A stretch of 64,000 bases of DNA from Pseudomonas sp. ATCC 13867 (GTDB lineage: Bacteria > Pseudomonadota > Gammaproteobacteria > Pseudomonadales > Pseudomonadaceae), in contig NC_020829.1 of the NCBI RefSeq assembly GCF_000349845.1, forward strand, positions 2,046,001 through 2,110,000, given 5' to 3'. Below are positions 17,151 through 26,234 of the stretch, piece by piece. Made by a program: the position numbers and the translations under genes. A model generated the notes under the pieces. It did no database searches and was not told the origin of the DNA. It saw only the letters and a program-made list of their open reading frames with translations. Positions within the stretch are counted from its first letter, which is position 1. Each line of letters opens with the position of its first letter.

Positions 17151-18344
17151 ATGGCAGTGCGCATTTCCCTGGCCCTTTCCCTCCTGCTGCCGGTCGCGCT
17201 GGCGCAGGCGGCGCCGGGCGATGACTTCGGCGCCTGCCTGGACCGCCTGCAGGACAAGGCCCAGGCCAGCGGCGTCAGCGCGGCCAGCTACGCGCGCTTC
17301 ACCCAGGGCCTGCAGGCGGACATGAGCGTGCTCCCGTTGCTCGATGCGCAGCCGGAGTTCACCACGCCGATCTGGGATTACCTGGCGGGGCTGGTGGACG
17401 AACAGCGCGTGGCCGACGGCAAGGCGATGATGACCGAGCACGCCGATCTGCTGCGCAAGGTCGCCGCGCGCTACCACGTCGATCCGGCCGCCGTGGTGGC
17501 GGTATGGGGCGTGGAGAGCGATTACGGGCGCATCACTGGCAAGCGGCCGCTGCTGGTGTCGCTGTCGACGCTGTCCTGCTATGGGCGCCGCCAGGCATTC
17601 TTCCAGGGCGAGTTCATCTCCACCCTCAAGCTGTTGCAGGCCGGCGATATCCGCGACAGCGGCATCACCGGCTCCTGGGCCGGCGCCTTCGGCCAGACGC
17701 AGTTCATGCCGTCCACCTACGCGCGCATCGCCGAGGACTTCGATGGCGACGGCCACCGCGACCTGGTGGGCAGCACCGCCGATGCCTTGGCGTCCACCGC
17801 CAACTACCTGCGCAAGTCGGGTTGGCGCGAAGGCCAGCCCTGGGGGTACGAAGTGAAGCTGCCGGCGGGCTTCGATGCGTCGCTGGCCGGGCGCACCAAG
17901 CGCCGGCCGATTGCCGACTGGAGCGCGCGCGGTGTGAAGCGTATCGATGGCCAGCCGATCCTGAACCTGAACTCCAGGGCGGCCATCCTGCTGCCGGCCG
18001 GGGCGCAGGGGCCGGCTTTCCTGGTACTGCGCAACTACGATGCGATCTATTCCTACAATGCGGCGGAGAGCTACGCGCTGGCCATTGCCCTGCTGTCCGA
18101 CCGCCTGCGTGGCGAGCCTGGGCTGCGCGCATCCTGGCCGACCGACGATCCGGGGCTGAGCCGGATGCAGCGCAAGGAGTTGCAGGAGTTGCTGATCCAG
18201 CGCGGTTATGACATCGGCAAGGCCGACGGCATGATCGGCGACATGACGCGCCGGGCGATCCAGGAAGAGCAGCGCAAGCGCGGCCTGACGCCCGCGGATG
18301 GGCGGGCAGGGCAGAAGATCCTGAAGGCATTGAAGAGCGGGTAG
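17151..18344 (+). CDS. sltB2: MltB-family lytic murein transglycosylase (SltB2 type)
   Basis: A 397-residue enzyme that cleaves peptidoglycan to 1,6-anhydromuropeptides in the periplasm. A signal peptide (ISLALSLLLPVALAQA) is followed by the SLT_2/MltB domain; the catalytic Glu lies in VVAVWGVESDYGRITG (near residue 120), and SWAGAFGQTQFMPSTY is the second hallmark. A C-terminal peptidoglycan-binding repeat (LLIQRGYDIGKADGMIGDMTRRAIQEEQ) occupies about residues 340-395. The ATG at 17151 is preferred because TGAGG precedes it; earlier ATGs overlap the PL7 stop codon. Confidence 0.95.
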   Translation: MAVRISLALSLLLPVALAQAAPGDDFGACLDRLQDKAQASGVSAASYARFTQGLQADMSVLPLLDAQPEFTTPIWDYLAGLVDEQRVADGKAMMTEHADLLRKVAARYHVDPAAVVAVWGVESDYGRITGKRPLLVSLSTLSCYGRRQAFFQGEFISTLKLLQAGDIRDSGITGSWAGAFGQTQFMPSTYARIAEDFDGDGHRDLVGSTADALASTANYLRKSGWREGQPWGYEVKLPAGFDASLAGRTKRRPIADWSARGVKRIDGQPILNLNSRAAILLPAGAQGPAFLVLRNYDAIYSYNAAESYALAIALLSDRLRGEPGLRASWPTDDPGLSRMQRKELQELLIQRGYDIGKADGMIGDMTRRAIQEEQRKRGLTPADGRAGQKILKALKSG

Positions 18345-18440
18345 GCGATCCCGTTCTGGCGGTCCGAAGCCCTGGCGCAAGCCGGGGCTTTTGTCTCTCG
18401 TAAGAGCACCTTGTCCGCAAAGGACGCTCCGTGCCGCTCT

Positions 18441-18563
18441 GGTTCGCGAGCAAGCTCGCTCCTACAAAGAGCACGGAGCAAGACTGCAGGAGCGAGCTTG
18501 CTCGCGAACCCAAGGCATCGATGCTCGCGAAAAGTCCCATCGCGGACAAGGTCCGCTACTACG
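18441..18563. repeat. REP cluster (type B and related) before oprH
   Basis: GGTTCGCGAGCAAGCTCGCT (from 18441) and AGGAGCGAGCTTGCTCGCGA (from 18488) form an inverted pair; ATCGCGGACAAGGTCCGCTA (from 18539) is a separate GCGGAC hairpin. They separate the transglycosylase gene from the oprH control region. Confidence 0.9.
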
Positions 18564-18594
18564 AAAGCTGCTGGCGGTTTCCTTCATCCAGCTC

Positions 18595-18650
18595 GTTCAG
18601 CTTGGGTTCAGCGCCCCGACAGGTTCCGTTCAGTACCCTCCTCGTAACCT
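18595..18650 (+). promoter_or_regulatory. PhoP-box direct repeats and promoter of oprH
   Basis: GTTCAG occurs at 18595, 18606 and 18628, giving spacings of 11 and 22 bases (one and two helical periods). A direct repeat with N5 spacing is the PhoP operator form. A likely -10, TAACCT, lies at 18645-18650, and oprH starts 45 bases later. This predicts autoregulation of oprH-phoP-phoQ. Confidence 0.82.
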
Positions 18651-18695
18651 TTTCCCCGTCAACCCATTACGCAGATCCTTGACGGGAGAATCCCC

Positions 18696-19307
18696 ATGAA
18701 AACCATGAAGAAAATCGCCCTCGCCAGCGCCATCCTCGGTGCCAGTGTCGCCGCCACCGCGGCCAGCGCCGCCGACACCTTCGTCGGTATGACCTGGGGC
18801 GAAACCAGCAACAACATCCAGAAATCCGACGCGCTGAATCGCAACCTCGGCAACCCGAAATTCGACAGCGTGATCAACAACAGCGGTACCTGGGGCGTTC
18901 GCGCCGGCCAGCAGATGGAACAGGGCCGCTACTACGTCACCTACGAGAACGTTTCCGATACCGACAGCGGCCTGAAGCTGCGCCAGCAGAACCTGCTCGG
19001 CAGCTACGACGCCTTCCTGCCGCTGGGCGACCAGGGCACCAGGCTGTTCGGCGGCGGCACCGCCGGCCTGGTCAAGCTGGAGCAGGACTCCAAGGGCTAC
19101 AGCCGCGACAGCGATGTGGGTTACGCCATCGGCGCCCAAGCCGGTATCCTCCAGGAACTCGGCAAGAACGCATCCGTGGAAGGCGGCTACCGTTACCTGC
19201 GTAGCAACGCGAGTACCGAGATGAGCCCGCACGGTGGCGGCAAGGTGGGATCCCTTGACCTGCACAGCAGCTCCCAGTTCTACCTGGGCGCCAACTACAG
19301 GTTCTGA
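18696..19307 (+). CDS. oprH: PhoP/Q-regulated outer-membrane protein H1
   Basis: OprH is a small beta-barrel that binds lipopolysaccharide and stabilises the outer membrane when Mg2+ is low. The 203-residue precursor has a signal peptide (KKIALASAILGASVAATAASA) cleaved before ADTFVG, alternating barrel strands and a C-terminal Phe (FYLGANYRF). First gene of oprH-phoP-phoQ, 56 bases before phoP, and behind a PhoP-box promoter. Order is the same as PA1178-PA1180. Confidence 0.96.
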   Translation: MKTMKKIALASAILGASVAATAASAADTFVGMTWGETSNNIQKSDALNRNLGNPKFDSVINNSGTWGVRAGQQMEQGRYYVTYENVSDTDSGLKLRQQNLLGSYDAFLPLGDQGTRLFGGGTAGLVKLEQDSKGYSRDSDVGYAIGAQAGILQELGKNASVEGGYRYLRSNASTEMSPHGGGKVGSLDLHSSSQFYLGANYRF

Positions 19308-19363
19308 CCGGTACCGCAACCGGGCCTCGCGTGGCCCGGTTGCCTGACTCAGGGAGCACGCGC

Positions 19364-20041
19364 ATGAAATTGCTGGTGGTGGAAGACGAGGCGCTGCTGC
19401 GCCATCACCTGTACACCCGGCTCGGCGAACAAGGCCATGTGGTCGATGCCGTGGCCGATGCCGAAGAGGCGCTGTACCGCGCCAGCGAATACCACCACGA
19501 CCTGGCGATGATCGACCTGGGCTTGCCGGGCATGAGCGGCCTGGACCTGATCCGCGAGTTCCGCAGCCAGGGCAAGACCTTCCCGATCCTCATCCTTACC
19601 GCGCGCGGCAACTGGCAGGACAAGGTCGAAGGCCTGGCCGCCGGCGCCGACGACTACGTGGTCAAGCCCTTCCAGTTCGAGGAGCTGGAGGCGCGCCTGA
19701 ATGCCTTGTTGCGCCGCTCCAGCGGCTTTTCCCAGTCGAGCATCGAGGCCGGCCCGCTGCTCCTCGACCTCAACCGCAAGCAAGCGCTGGTCAATGGCGA
19801 GTCGCTGCAACTGACCGCCTTCGAATACCGCATCCTCGAATATCTCATGCGACATCACCAGCAGGTGGTGGCCAAGGAGCGGCTGATCGAGCAGCTCTAC
19901 CCCGATGACGACGAGCGCGATCCGAACGTGATCGAGGTGCTGGTCGGCCGCCTGCGCCGCAAGTTGGAAATGGCGCCCGGCTTCAAGCCCATCGATACGG
20001 TGCGTGGCCAGGGCTATATCTTCAACGAGTTGTGCAAATGA
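19364..20041 (+). CDS. phoP: Response regulator PhoP
   Basis: A 225-residue OmpR-family activator of Mg2+-limitation and cationic-peptide-resistance genes. The receiver domain has VEDEALL, the phospho-acceptor in LAMIDLGLPGMSG (near residue 50), ILTARG and DDYVVKPF; the winged helix includes LTAFEYRILEYLM and VRGQGYIF. AGGGAG precedes the ATG at 19364. The stop overlaps the phoQ start (ATGA). Confidence 0.97.
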   Translation: MKLLVVEDEALLRHHLYTRLGEQGHVVDAVADAEEALYRASEYHHDLAMIDLGLPGMSGLDLIREFRSQGKTFPILILTARGNWQDKVEGLAAGADDYVVKPFQFEELEARLNALLRRSSGFSQSSIEAGPLLLDLNRKQALVNGESLQLTAFEYRILEYLMRHHQQVVAKERLIEQLYPDDDERDPNVIEVLVGRLRRKLEMAPGFKPIDTVRGQGYIFNELCK

Positions 20042-21381
20042 TTCGTTCGCTGCGCCTGCGCTTGATGATCGGCGCGGCGACGCTTGCCATCCTGTTCATG
20101 GCGGCTTTGCTGCCGGCGCTGCAGCGGGCTTTCAGCATTGCCCTGGAGAACGCCATCCAGCAGCGCCTGGCGGCCGATGTGGCGACGCTGGTGTCGGCGG
20201 CGCGCATCGAGGGCGGGCGGCTGAGCATGCCGGACCATTTGCCGGTGGAGGATTTCAACCTCCCCGAATCCAAGCTGCTGGGCTACATCTACGACCAGAA
20301 TGGCCGATTGGTCTGGCGCTCCACCTCGGCGCAGGATGAGAGCGTGGAGTATGTCCCCAAGTACGATGGCCTGGTCGACGAGTTCACGCGCATCCGCGAT
20401 CGCTCCGGCCAGGAATTTTTCGTCTACGACGTGGAAATCGACCTGCTCGGGGGGACGCAGGCGGCCTACAGTATTGTCACCATGCAGCCGGAGAGCGACT
20501 TCCGCGAATTGGTACGGGGTTTCCGCGAACAGCTCTACGTGTGGCTGGGCGGAGCGCTGCTGGTACTGCTGGGGATGCTCTGGCTCGGTTTGAGCTGGGG
20601 CTTTCGCTCGATGCGCGGGCTGCGTGCCGAGCTGGATCAGATCGAGGCTGGCGAGCGTGAGCGCCTGAGCGATGAGCACCCGGACGAGATGCTGCGCCTG
20701 ACCGGTTCGCTGAACCGCCTGCTCGACAGCGAGCGCGCCCAGCGCGAGCGCTACCGCAATTCCCTGGGCGATCTCGCCCACAGCCTGAAGACGCCGCTGG
20801 CGGTGCTGCAGGGCGTCAGCGAGAACCTCGCCGCGCAGCCGCAGAACCGCGAGCAGGTGCAGGTGCTGCAGACTCAGATCGAGCGCATGAGCCAGCAGAT
20901 CGGCTACCAGTTGCAGCGCGCCAGCCTGCGCAAGAGCGGCCTGATCCGGCATCGTGCGGCGCTCGAACCCTTGCTCGACACCCTCAGTGGGGCGCTGGAC
21001 AAGGTCTACCGCGACAAGCGCGTGCTGCTGGAGCGCGACATGCCCGAGGGATTCGCCCTGCCGCTGGAGCAGGGCGCGCTGCTGGAAATGCTCGGCAATC
21101 TGCTGGAAAACGCCTACCGCCTGTGCCTGACGACAGTAAAGGTCAGCGCCCGCAAGCAGGGCCGTTTCTTCGAGCTCGTCGTCGAGGACGACGGTCCCGG
21201 CGTTCCGGGCAGCCAGCGCGAGCGTATCCTCAAGCGCGGCGAACGCCTGGACACCCAGCACCCCGGCCAGGGCATCGGCACGGCGGTGGTGAAGGACATC
21301 ATCGACAGCTACGACGGCGAACTGGCGCTGGAGGATTCCGAGTTGGGTGGGGCGTGCTTCCGGATTCGCCTGCCGGGGTGA
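20038..21381 (+). CDS. phoQ: Sensor histidine kinase PhoQ
   Basis: A 447-residue inner-membrane kinase that senses Mg2+ and cationic peptides in the periplasm and acts on PhoP. Helix 1 is near residues 5-27; an acidic sensor domain follows (DESVEYVPKYDGLVDEF) and helix 2 is near 165-187 (LYVWLGGALLVLLGMLWLGL). The dimerisation His lies in GDLAHSLKTPLAVLQG, and the ATPase domain has LLENAYRL, VEDDGPGVPGS and GIGTAVVKDI. The ATG at 20038 overlaps the phoP stop by four bases. Confidence 0.97.
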   Translation: MIRSLRLRLMIGAATLAILFMAALLPALQRAFSIALENAIQQRLAADVATLVSAARIEGGRLSMPDHLPVEDFNLPESKLLGYIYDQNGRLVWRSTSAQDESVEYVPKYDGLVDEFTRIRDRSGQEFFVYDVEIDLLGGTQAAYSIVTMQPESDFRELVRGFREQLYVWLGGALLVLLGMLWLGLSWGFRSMRGLRAELDQIEAGERERLSDEHPDEMLRLTGSLNRLLDSERAQRERYRNSLGDLAHSLKTPLAVLQGVSENLAAQPQNREQVQVLQTQIERMSQQIGYQLQRASLRKSGLIRHRAALEPLLDTLSGALDKVYRDKRVLLERDMPEGFALPLEQGALLEMLGNLLENAYRLCLTTVKVSARKQGRFFELVVEDDGPGVPGSQRERILKRGERLDTQHPGQGIGTAVVKDIIDSYDGELALEDSELGGACFRIRLPG

Positions 21382-21397
21382 TCGGGCGCCGGTGCGG

Positions 21398-21498
21398 GTT
21401 CGCGAGCGAGCTCGCTCCTACAGAAAGCCGGTCGACCTGTGCTGCCGAAGACCGCTATGCAGGGCCCGCTCTTCGTAGGAGCGAGCTTGCTCGCGAAC
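21398..21498. repeat. REP pair (type B) after phoQ
   Basis: GTTCGCGAGCGAGCTCGCTC (from 21398) and CGTAGGAGCGAGCTTGCTCG (from 21474) form an inverted pair in the gap between phoQ and the convergent AraC gene. Confidence 0.9.
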
Positions 21499-21529
21499 GC
21501 CCACGCACCGGAGCCTCGTTTTAGGTCGC

Positions 21530-21605
21530 AGGGCGCATAACGCGCCAGTGTTATCCGCCGCGAGAGCAATCGGCGGATAATCCGTTCCGGGTTATGCGCC
21601 CTACG
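21530..21605. repeat. REP pair (type A) after phoQ
   Basis: AGGGCGCATAACGC...GTTATCCGCCG and CGGCGGATAATCC...GGTTATGCGCCCTACG. They share the consensus of the hairpins around the RAYT gene 20 kb away, so they are probably its dispersed substrates. Confidence 0.88.
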
Positions 21606-21641
21606 GCCTGGGCGCCGGCGCTCCTACAGGTTGAAACCGAG

Positions 21642-22643
21642 CTATTCCCCCTGCTGCGCCCTGTAGGCGCCGGGTGTCAGCCCCGTCCATTTCTTGAACG
21701 CCCGGTGGAAGGCCGAGGGCTCGGAGAAGCCGAGCTGGTCGGCGATGTCCTGGATCGACAGTTCGTCGCGCCCCAGGTAGTAGATCGCCAGGTCGCGGCG
21801 CAACTGGTCCTTCAGCTCCTGGAAGTTCGGCCCTTCTTCGCGCAGGTGACGACGCAGGGTCTGCGGACTCATGTGTAGTTGCGCGGCGACCTGCTCCAGG
21901 TCCGGCCAGTTGCGGCAGTCGCGGCCAAGCAGGCGGCGGATCTGGCTGGTCAGGCTGTCGCCGCCGTCGGGACGGGCGAGCAGGTCGGCGGGAGAGTCCT
22001 TGAGGAAATGCTTGAGCGTGCGTTCGTCCTGCAGCAGCGGCATGTCCAGGTAGCGCGCCGGCAGCAGCAGGCTGGTGCTGTCGGCGGCGAAGCGGCGTGG
22101 GCAGGGGAACAGCAGGTCGTACTCGGCCTGGTGCTCCGGCGCGGGGTAGCTGAAGGTGGCTTCTTCCAGGCGGATACGCTGGCCGATCAGCCAACTGGCC
22201 AGGCGGTGCCAGATCAACAGCAGGCTCTCGGTCAGGAAGTGGTCGGGGTCGTGCAGGTGGCGTCCGTCCAGGGTCAGGCGCGCCCGGTCGCCCTCGCGGA
22301 CCAGGTGGATCGACGGGGCTCCGGGAAACAGGCCGTAGAACAGTATGCCCCGGATCAACGCCTTCTCCAGCGTGCGGCAATGGATGATGGCGTTGCACAT
22401 CATGGCGAAGGTGCCGCGTTTGCTGGGGACGTTGCCAAACCCCATGTACTCGTCGTCCAGCGCCTCCCACAAGCACTGTATCAACCGTGTGAGCTGGCTG
22501 GGGTCGATCCGTGCGCGGGGTTCGTCGAGCACCGCCTGGGCGATACCGGCATCGCGCAGCAGACGCGCGGTATCCAGCCCCTGGCGCCGAGCACCCTGCA
22601 CGGCGGCGCGGATGAAATGGCTGGCAATGGTGCGTTCTCGCAT
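21642..22643 (-). CDS. AraC-family transcriptional regulator
   Basis: A 333-residue regulator with an Arabinose_bd-type sensing domain (about residues 15-200; GAPSIHLVREGDRARLTL) and a C-terminal double helix-turn-helix (about 230-330; VAAQLHMSPQTLRRHLREEG and IQDIADQLGFSEPSAFHRAFKKWTG). It is divergent from dctA. PA1182 occupies the same place in P. aeruginosa; the target genes are unknown. It could act on dctA, but the sigma-54 signals there point to DctD instead. Confidence 0.93.
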   Translation of the reverse strand: MRERTIASHFIRAAVQGARRQGLDTARLLRDAGIAQAVLDEPRARIDPSQLTRLIQCLWEALDDEYMGFGNVPSKRGTFAMMCNAIIHCRTLEKALIRGILFYGLFPGAPSIHLVREGDRARLTLDGRHLHDPDHFLTESLLLIWHRLASWLIGQRIRLEEATFSYPAPEHQAEYDLLFPCPRRFAADSTSLLLPARYLDMPLLQDERTLKHFLKDSPADLLARPDGGDSLTSQIRRLLGRDCRNWPDLEQVAAQLHMSPQTLRRHLREEGPNFQELKDQLRRDLAIYYLGRDELSIQDIADQLGFSEPSAFHRAFKKWTGLTPGAYRAQQGE

Positions 22644-22747
22644 GGGGAGTCCTTGTTGTTCTGTCCGTGCGTCATTCGTGCGCGCGGTGTGTCCGGGCCG
22701 TCGTTGGGGGGCCGTCGCGGGGCTCTACACTACGGTACGAAGGCCCT

Positions 22748-22802
22748 GGCGGATACCCGCCAGAGGGCGGGAAATCCGCCAGCCGGAAGGCGGGTTTCCG
22801 CC
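22748..22802. promoter_or_regulatory. Triple palindrome, likely DctD enhancer upstream of dctA
   Basis: Three dyads of the form GGCGG-N4/5-CCGCC: GGCGGATACCCGCC (22748-22761), GGCGGGAAATCCGCC (22766-22780) and GGCGGGTTTCCGCC (22789-22802). They lie 77-131 bases upstream of a sigma-54 promoter, the position expected of enhancer sites for a NtrC-class activator such as DctD. Confidence 0.72.
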
Positions 22803-22877
22803 ATTTCTGGCTGCCTGCGTACCGTGTCTTTAATGGCAAGTTATTGAAAATAAAGGATTAGATTGATTTCTAAAGGT

Positions 22878-22894
22878 CTGGCACAGCACTTGCG
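22878..22894 (+). promoter_or_regulatory. Sigma-54 promoter of dctA
   Basis: CTGGCAC-AGCAC-TTGCG has the invariant GG (-24) and GC (-12) at the right spacing for RpoN. The dctA start is about 120 bases downstream. Confidence 0.88.
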
Positions 22895-23015
22895 ATAAGC
22901 GCTCAAGGCTTGCCTGTGGGCATGCCCTGAAAACAAATTCTCCCAGTGCAGGGAGATAACGCGTTCGGTGTTGCCTCCCCCGGCGGGAGTGCATGCCCGT
23001 GAGGACAGAGCTGCC

Positions 23016-24317
23016 ATGACCAAGCAACCTTTCTACAAGAGCCTGTACGTACAGGTGCTGATCGCCATCGCCATCGGTATCGCGCTGGGCCACTTCTATC
23101 CCGATACTGCCAAGCTGATGAAGCCGCTGGGCGATGGCTTCGTCAAACTGATCAAGATGGCCATCGCGCCGATCATCTTCTGTACCGTGGTCACCGGCAT
23201 CGCCGGCATGCAGAGCATGAAGGCCGTGGGCAAGACGGGCGGCATGGCGCTGCTGTACTTCGAAATCGTTTCCACCATCGCGCTGCTCATCGGCCTGTTC
23301 GTGGTCAATGTCGTGCAGCCGGGTGCCGGCATGCACGCCGACGTTGCCAGCCTCACCGCCGAAATGAGCAAGAACGCCACGCTGACGGCCTACGTGGCGT
23401 CCGGTGAGAAGCAGAGCACCATCGAGTTCTTCATGAACGTGATCCCGAACACCGTGGTCGGCGCCTTCGCCAATGGCGACATCCTGCAGGTGCTGTTCTT
23501 CTCGGTGCTGTTCGGCTATTCGCTGCACCGCCTGGGCGATTACGGCCAGCCGGTGTTCCAGTTCATCGATCGCATCACCCACGTGATGTTCAACATCATC
23601 AACGTGATCATGAAGGTCGCTCCGCTCGGCGCCTTCGGCGCGATGGCCTTCACCATCGGCGCCTACGGCCTGGGTTCGCTGGTGCAGCTCGGCCAGCTGA
23701 TGCTGTGCTTCTACATCACCTGCATCCTCTTCGTGCTGGTCGTGCTCGGCAGCATTGCCCGCTATCACGGTTTCAGCATCCTGCGCTTCATCTCCTACAT
23801 CCGCGAGGAGCTGCTGATCGTGCTGGGCACTTCGTCCTCCGAGTCGGCCCTGCCGCGCATGATCGCCAAGATGGAAAAGCTGGGCGCCGACAAGAGCGTC
23901 GTCGGCCTGGTGATTCCTACCGGCTACTCGTTCAACCTGGACGGCACTTCGATCTACCTGACGATGGCGGCCGTGTTCATCGCCCAGGCCACCGACACGC
24001 CGATGGACATCTCCCACCAGATCACCCTGCTGGTGGTGTTGCTGATCGCCTCCAAGGGCGCCGCCGGCGTCACCGGCTCGGGCTTCATCGTGCTGGCCGC
24101 GACCCTGTCCGCCGTGGGCCACCTGCCGGTTGCGGGGCTGGCGCTGATCCTGGGTATCGACCGCTTCATGTCCGAAGCTCGCGCGCTGACCAACCTGGTG
24201 GGCAATGGCGTGGCTACCCTCGTGGTCGCCAAGTGGTGCAAGCAGCTGGACGAGAAGACCCTGTCCAAAGAACTGGCCGCTGGCCCGGGCAACTCCGCGG
24301 AGCTTCAGCCTTCCTGA
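23016..24317 (+). CDS. dctA: C4-dicarboxylate transporter DctA
   Basis: A 433-residue DAACS-family symporter that imports succinate, fumarate and malate with protons or sodium ions. It starts with [20 protein letters not shown]. The family signatures are visible: [14 protein letters not shown] (serine-rich re-entrant loop), [16 protein letters not shown] and [24 protein letters not shown] precedes the ATG. It is controlled through a sigma-54 promoter with upstream palindromes and ends in a strong terminator. Position matches PA1183. Confidence 0.97.
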   Translation: MTKQPFYKSLYVQVLIAIAIGIALGHFYPDTAKLMKPLGDGFVKLIKMAIAPIIFCTVVTGIAGMQSMKAVGKTGGMALLYFEIVSTIALLIGLFVVNVVQPGAGMHADVASLTAEMSKNATLTAYVASGEKQSTIEFFMNVIPNTVVGAFANGDILQVLFFSVLFGYSLHRLGDYGQPVFQFIDRITHVMFNIINVIMKVAPLGAFGAMAFTIGAYGLGSLVQLGQLMLCFYITCILFVLVVLGSIARYHGFSILRFISYIREELLIVLGTSSSESALPRMIAKMEKLGADKSVVGLVIPTGYSFNLDGTSIYLTMAAVFIAQATDTPMDISHQITLLVVLLIASKGAAGVTGSGFIVLAATLSAVGHLPVAGLALILGIDRFMSEARALTNLVGNGVATLVVAKWCKQLDEKTLSKELAAGPGNSAELQPS

Positions 24318-24372
24318 TGAGTGTCCCAACGAGCAATTCGGCCCGGTGAACGTGAAGCACCGGAGCCATTCC

Positions 24373-24399
24373 AGCCCGCTCATTTGAGCGGGCTTTTTT
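24373..24399 (+). terminator. dctA terminator
   Basis: AGCCCGCTCA, a TT loop, TGAGCGGGCT and then five T. It begins 56 bases after the dctA stop. Confidence 0.93.
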
Positions 24400-24468
24400 A
24401 TGGGCTGATGGGGTGTGTCGGCGGCTTCTGGCCGCGAATGGTTTATCCGGCGGCTCCGGAGCCGGGTG

Positions 24469-24591
24469 GTTCGCGAGCGAGCTCGCTCCTACAGGTTGGG
24501 GCTTGTGGCGGGGTATCACGGACGGAGTCCGCTGCTACGCTCATCGGCTGGCACCGTGCGCTCCCGTAGGTGCGGACCTTGTCCGCGATGC
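24469..24591. repeat. REP cluster (type B and GCGGAC type) after dctA
   Basis: GTTCGCGAGCGAGCTCGCTC (from 24469), CACGGACGGAGTCCGCTGCT (from 24517) and GTAGGTGCGGACCTTGTCCG (from 24566). They fill the space between dctA and convergent cyaB. The remainder of 24318-24691 shows only the dctA terminator. Confidence 0.88.
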
Positions 24592-24691
24592 AAGGCGTAG
24601 CCTTGCGCTCCTCGGGAAAGCGCCATACTTCCCGGCACGGGCCCAGCCAGGCGAAGACGGCGCGCAGGCCGGGCGGCCTGCGTTGGAAGGA

Positions 24692-26083
24692 TCAGAGGAT
24701 GATCTTGTCCTTGAGCTTCTCGGCGGCCTGTTGCAGCGCCTCGATGACCCGTTCCTTGTCGTAGTTCTGCACGTTGTTGGTGTCCAGGTACATGGAGAAG
24801 CCCGGCACTTCGTGCTCGATGAAGCTGGGGTTGGAGCCCAGGTCGCGGCGGAAGTCGACCACCTGGTAGATCTGCACCGGCTTGCTGAAGCCCTTCACCG
24901 TGATCTGACCCTTGTCGCGGCACATCAGCACATCCTTGACCAGCGAGTAGGTCTCGTGGCTGATGAGGATTTCGCCGGCCTCGGCAGCGTTTTCCAGGCG
25001 GCTGGCGAGGTTCACTTCGCGGCCGATGATGGTGTAGTCCATGCGCGTCTCGGCGCCGAAGTTGCCCACGGTGCAGTAGCCGGTATTCAGGCCCATGCGC
25101 ACTTCCAGCGGCTTGGTGATGCCCTGGGCGCGCCATTGCTGGCGCATGACCTTCATGTGCTTGCGCATGGCCACGGCCATCGACACCGCGGCGGCGGCGT
25201 CCTTGCGCGCGCCCTGGGTGGCGGGGTCGCCGAAGAACACCATCACGCAGTCGCCGACGAACTTGTCGATGGTGCCGCCGTACTTGAGGGCGATCTTCGA
25301 CATTTCGTTCAGGTAGTTGTTGAGCATGTCGGTGAGGGCTTCGGCCTCCAGCTCTTCGGACAGCTCGGTGAAGCCCTTGATGTCGGAGAAGAACACCGTG
25401 AGCTTCTTGCGCTGGGTTTCCAGGCGCACGCTCTTCTTGCCGCTGAAGATCGATTCCCACACCTGCGGCGACAGGTACTTGGCCAGGTTGTTGGCCAGCC
25501 GCGCGGCCTTCTCCTGTTCGCGGGCGATCTCCACGCGGGCCAGGCCCAGGCGCAGGCCCTGCTGATGGACGAAGAAGGCGGTGATGCAGATGTACAGGGT
25601 GGAGAACAGCACGCTGATCAACGCCACGACGGTCGGCGTACCGCCCTTGTAGGCCGGAGACAGCAGGGCCGCGGTGAACACCGACGCGCTGAGCATGACC
25701 AGCAGGACCAGGCCGAGGGAGCGCAGGCCGCCGATGATCAGCGAGGAGAAGGCCAGCACCAGCACCAGCATCAGGCTCGGCACTTCCGAGAAGCCCATCA
25801 GCGCGGTGGCGGCGCCGGCGTGCACGGCATCGATGAACATCAGGATCAGGCGGGTGCGCTGCGGGTGGTCGTGCTTGAAGCGGCGGCTCAACTGCTGGGC
25901 AAGATGCGGGTAGAGCAGGGCGTAGGGGACCATCCAGAGGATGTCGTAGCCGAAGTGCTGGCTGAAGGTGCCGGCGGTGATGGTTGCGGCGACGGCAATA
26001 TAGGCCAGCACGCGGGAATGGTATTCGCGCAGGGGGGCGGGGGTGAGCGTGCCGTCGGAACGCTCGGTGACAATAGGCTTCAT
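24692..26083 (-). CDS. cyaB: Class III adenylate cyclase with MASE2 sensor
   Basis: A 463-residue membrane adenylate cyclase. The N-terminal MASE2 domain has about six membrane helices (residues 20-190). The catalytic domain begins near residue 240 (KKLTVFFSDIKGFTELSE, first metal-binding Asp) and includes KYGGTIDKFVGDCVMVFFGDP (second Asp) and MDYTIIGREVNLASRLE (transition-state residues). In P. aeruginosa CyaB is the main source of cAMP for Vfr-dependent virulence gene control. The ATG at 26083 (MKPIVTERS) is chosen because it gives the family's usual length; its ribosome binding site is weak. Confidence 0.96.
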   Translation of the reverse strand: MKPIVTERSDGTLTPAPLREYHSRVLAYIAVAATITAGTFSQHFGYDILWMVPYALLYPHLAQQLSRRFKHDHPQRTRLILMFIDAVHAGAATALMGFSEVPSLMLVLVLAFSSLIIGGLRSLGLVLLVMLSASVFTAALLSPAYKGGTPTVVALISVLFSTLYICITAFFVHQQGLRLGLARVEIAREQEKAARLANNLAKYLSPQVWESIFSGKKSVRLETQRKKLTVFFSDIKGFTELSEELEAEALTDMLNNYLNEMSKIALKYGGTIDKFVGDCVMVFFGDPATQGARKDAAAAVSMAVAMRKHMKVMRQQWRAQGITKPLEVRMGLNTGYCTVGNFGAETRMDYTIIGREVNLASRLENAAEAGEILISHETYSLVKDVLMCRDKGQITVKGFSKPVQIYQVVDFRRDLGSNPSFIEHEVPGFSMYLDTNNVQNYDKERVIEALQQAAEKLKDKIIL

Positions 26084-26170
26084 GCGCAGGAAAAGTCCCT
26101 GGTTAGTTTCGGCGCAATCCTGATTGACGCCTCCCACGCGATTGCGGGTGTAGGGATCTTATTCCATGCG

Positions 26171-26216
26171 CAGCCCGCTGGGCCAGTGGCGGTTCGCCAC
26201 TCGTCGTCGCGGGCTG
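26171..26216. terminator. Stem-loop between the HD gene and cyaB
   Basis: CAGCCCGC (26171-26178) pairs with GCGGGCTG (26209-26216), with an inner GTGGCG/CGCCAC hairpin. It follows the HD gene on the minus strand. There is no T run, so termination strength is uncertain. Confidence 0.45.
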
Positions 26217-26234
26217 CCGCGGGTTCGGCGCGGG

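Noticed and set aside
22830..24383. Long minus-strand frame opposite dctA, rich in His, Gln and Asp.
   Set aside because: Composition mirrors the complementary codons of a membrane protein gene. dctA has all family motifs, a promoter and a terminator.
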